The position numbers and the translations under genes are program-made. The notes below the pieces were generated by a model that saw only the letters and a program-made list of their open reading frames with translations, was not told where the DNA came from and did no database searches. A stretch of DNA of 64,000 bases from assembly GCF_000422805.1 (NCBI RefSeq), contig NZ_AUGT01000021.1:62001-126000 (forward strand), written 5' to 3'. The stretch comes from Nocardioides halotolerans DSM 19273. Its GTDB lineage: Bacteria > Actinomycetota > Actinomycetes > Propionibacteriales > Nocardioidaceae. Below are positions 63,927 to 64,000 of the stretch, piece after piece. Position 1 is the first letter of the stretch. Every line of letters begins with the position of its first letter.

Positions 63927-64000
63927 GTGATCCCCGCGCTCCTCGGTCTGCTCGCGGCCGCGATCGTGGCGCTGCCGACCGGCACCGACGTCGACTACCA
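63927..64000 (+). CDS. 5' end of a secreted protein gene (partial)
   Basis: A GTG at 63927 lies 6 bases after TAGGTT (63915-63920) and opens VIPALLGLLAAAIVALPTGT then DVDYQ to the window edge. The hydrophobic start is a signal peptide. The DVDYQ end recalls secreted polygalactosaminidase-like proteins of actinobacteria, but 24 residues are too few to be sure. Confidence 0.5.
   Translation, partial: MIPALLGLLAAAIVALPTGTDVDY

Overview
The window is a 64 kb stretch of a very GC-rich actinobacterial chromosome. The best guess is a Nocardioides-like member of the Propionibacteriales. The grounds are strong G/C bias at third codon positions, many GTG starts, many probable leaderless starts (a TANNNT -10 box about 6-8 bases before the start codon), NucS instead of MutS/MutL repair, the actinobacterial Kgd fusion enzyme, and DUF222/HNH (13E12-type) and IdeR/LexA/SigR-like signals. 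Gene order from argS to nucS follows the M. tuberculosis argS-lysA-hom-thrC-thrB-rho-rpmE-prfA-prmC-sua5-wecA-atp-DUF2550-...-ATR-...-nucS order known to me, with lineage-specific insertions. No species can be named from the sequence alone.

Layout. 1-5.7 kb: an ADC-like protein, a flavin-reductase-fold protein, DUF6104 and kgd (TCA cycle), all on the minus strand. 5.9-16.6 kb: an envelope and accessory block with a lipoprotein, an LCP ligase, a repeat island, a sulfotransferase, two tandem acyltransferase-3/SGNH proteins, small unknowns and a two-gene membrane/TPR operon. 16.7-30.9 kb: a membrane protein, tRNA-Arg(CCG) with a decayed tandem copy, then argS-lysA-hom-thrC-thrB (overlapping starts and stops), rho, a lone receiver, rpmE, and prfA-prmC-tsaC-wecA. 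31-39 kb: the complete F1Fo ATP synthase operon (atpZ-like, atpI-like, atpBEFHAGDC) behind a promoter with a CRP-type site. 39.1-46.1 kb: DUF2550, an MFS transporter, and an SOS-controlled DUF222/HNH gene split by a 4.05 kb integrative element. 46.2-64 kb: DUF72, corrinoid adenosyltransferase, STAS, a MeaA-type mutase, an IdeR-type box before a small Cys/Lys protein and ferritin, D-amino-acid oxidase, sulfatase, NucS, a secreted Ig-like protein, a duplicated 3-hydroxyacyl-CoA dehydrogenase, a peptidoglycan-binding protein and a sugar-porter-like MFS protein.

The most notable object is the integrative element at 40867-44923. A 9 bp direct repeat (TGCGAGGTT) bounds a large serine recombinase, a rolling-circle (HUH) Rep-like protein with a small downstream frame, a structured non-coding region, and one A/T-richer gene for a four-helix membrane protein of unknown function that contains a TTA codon. 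Removing the element on paper rejoins an intact DUF222/HNH endonuclease of about 447 codons, broken exactly inside its HNH motif. A perfect LexA-type box precedes that gene.

Other signals worth checking are: an arginyl-tRNA synthetase whose HIGH box reads VTLAS, next to tRNA-Arg and its pseudogene; a two-copy intergenic hairpin repeat with a compensatory base-pair change; a textbook SigR-type promoter before rpmE; a parS-like split palindrome before prfA; and long inverted repeats at convergent gene ends. All function calls rest on reading the sequence; no database search was possible.
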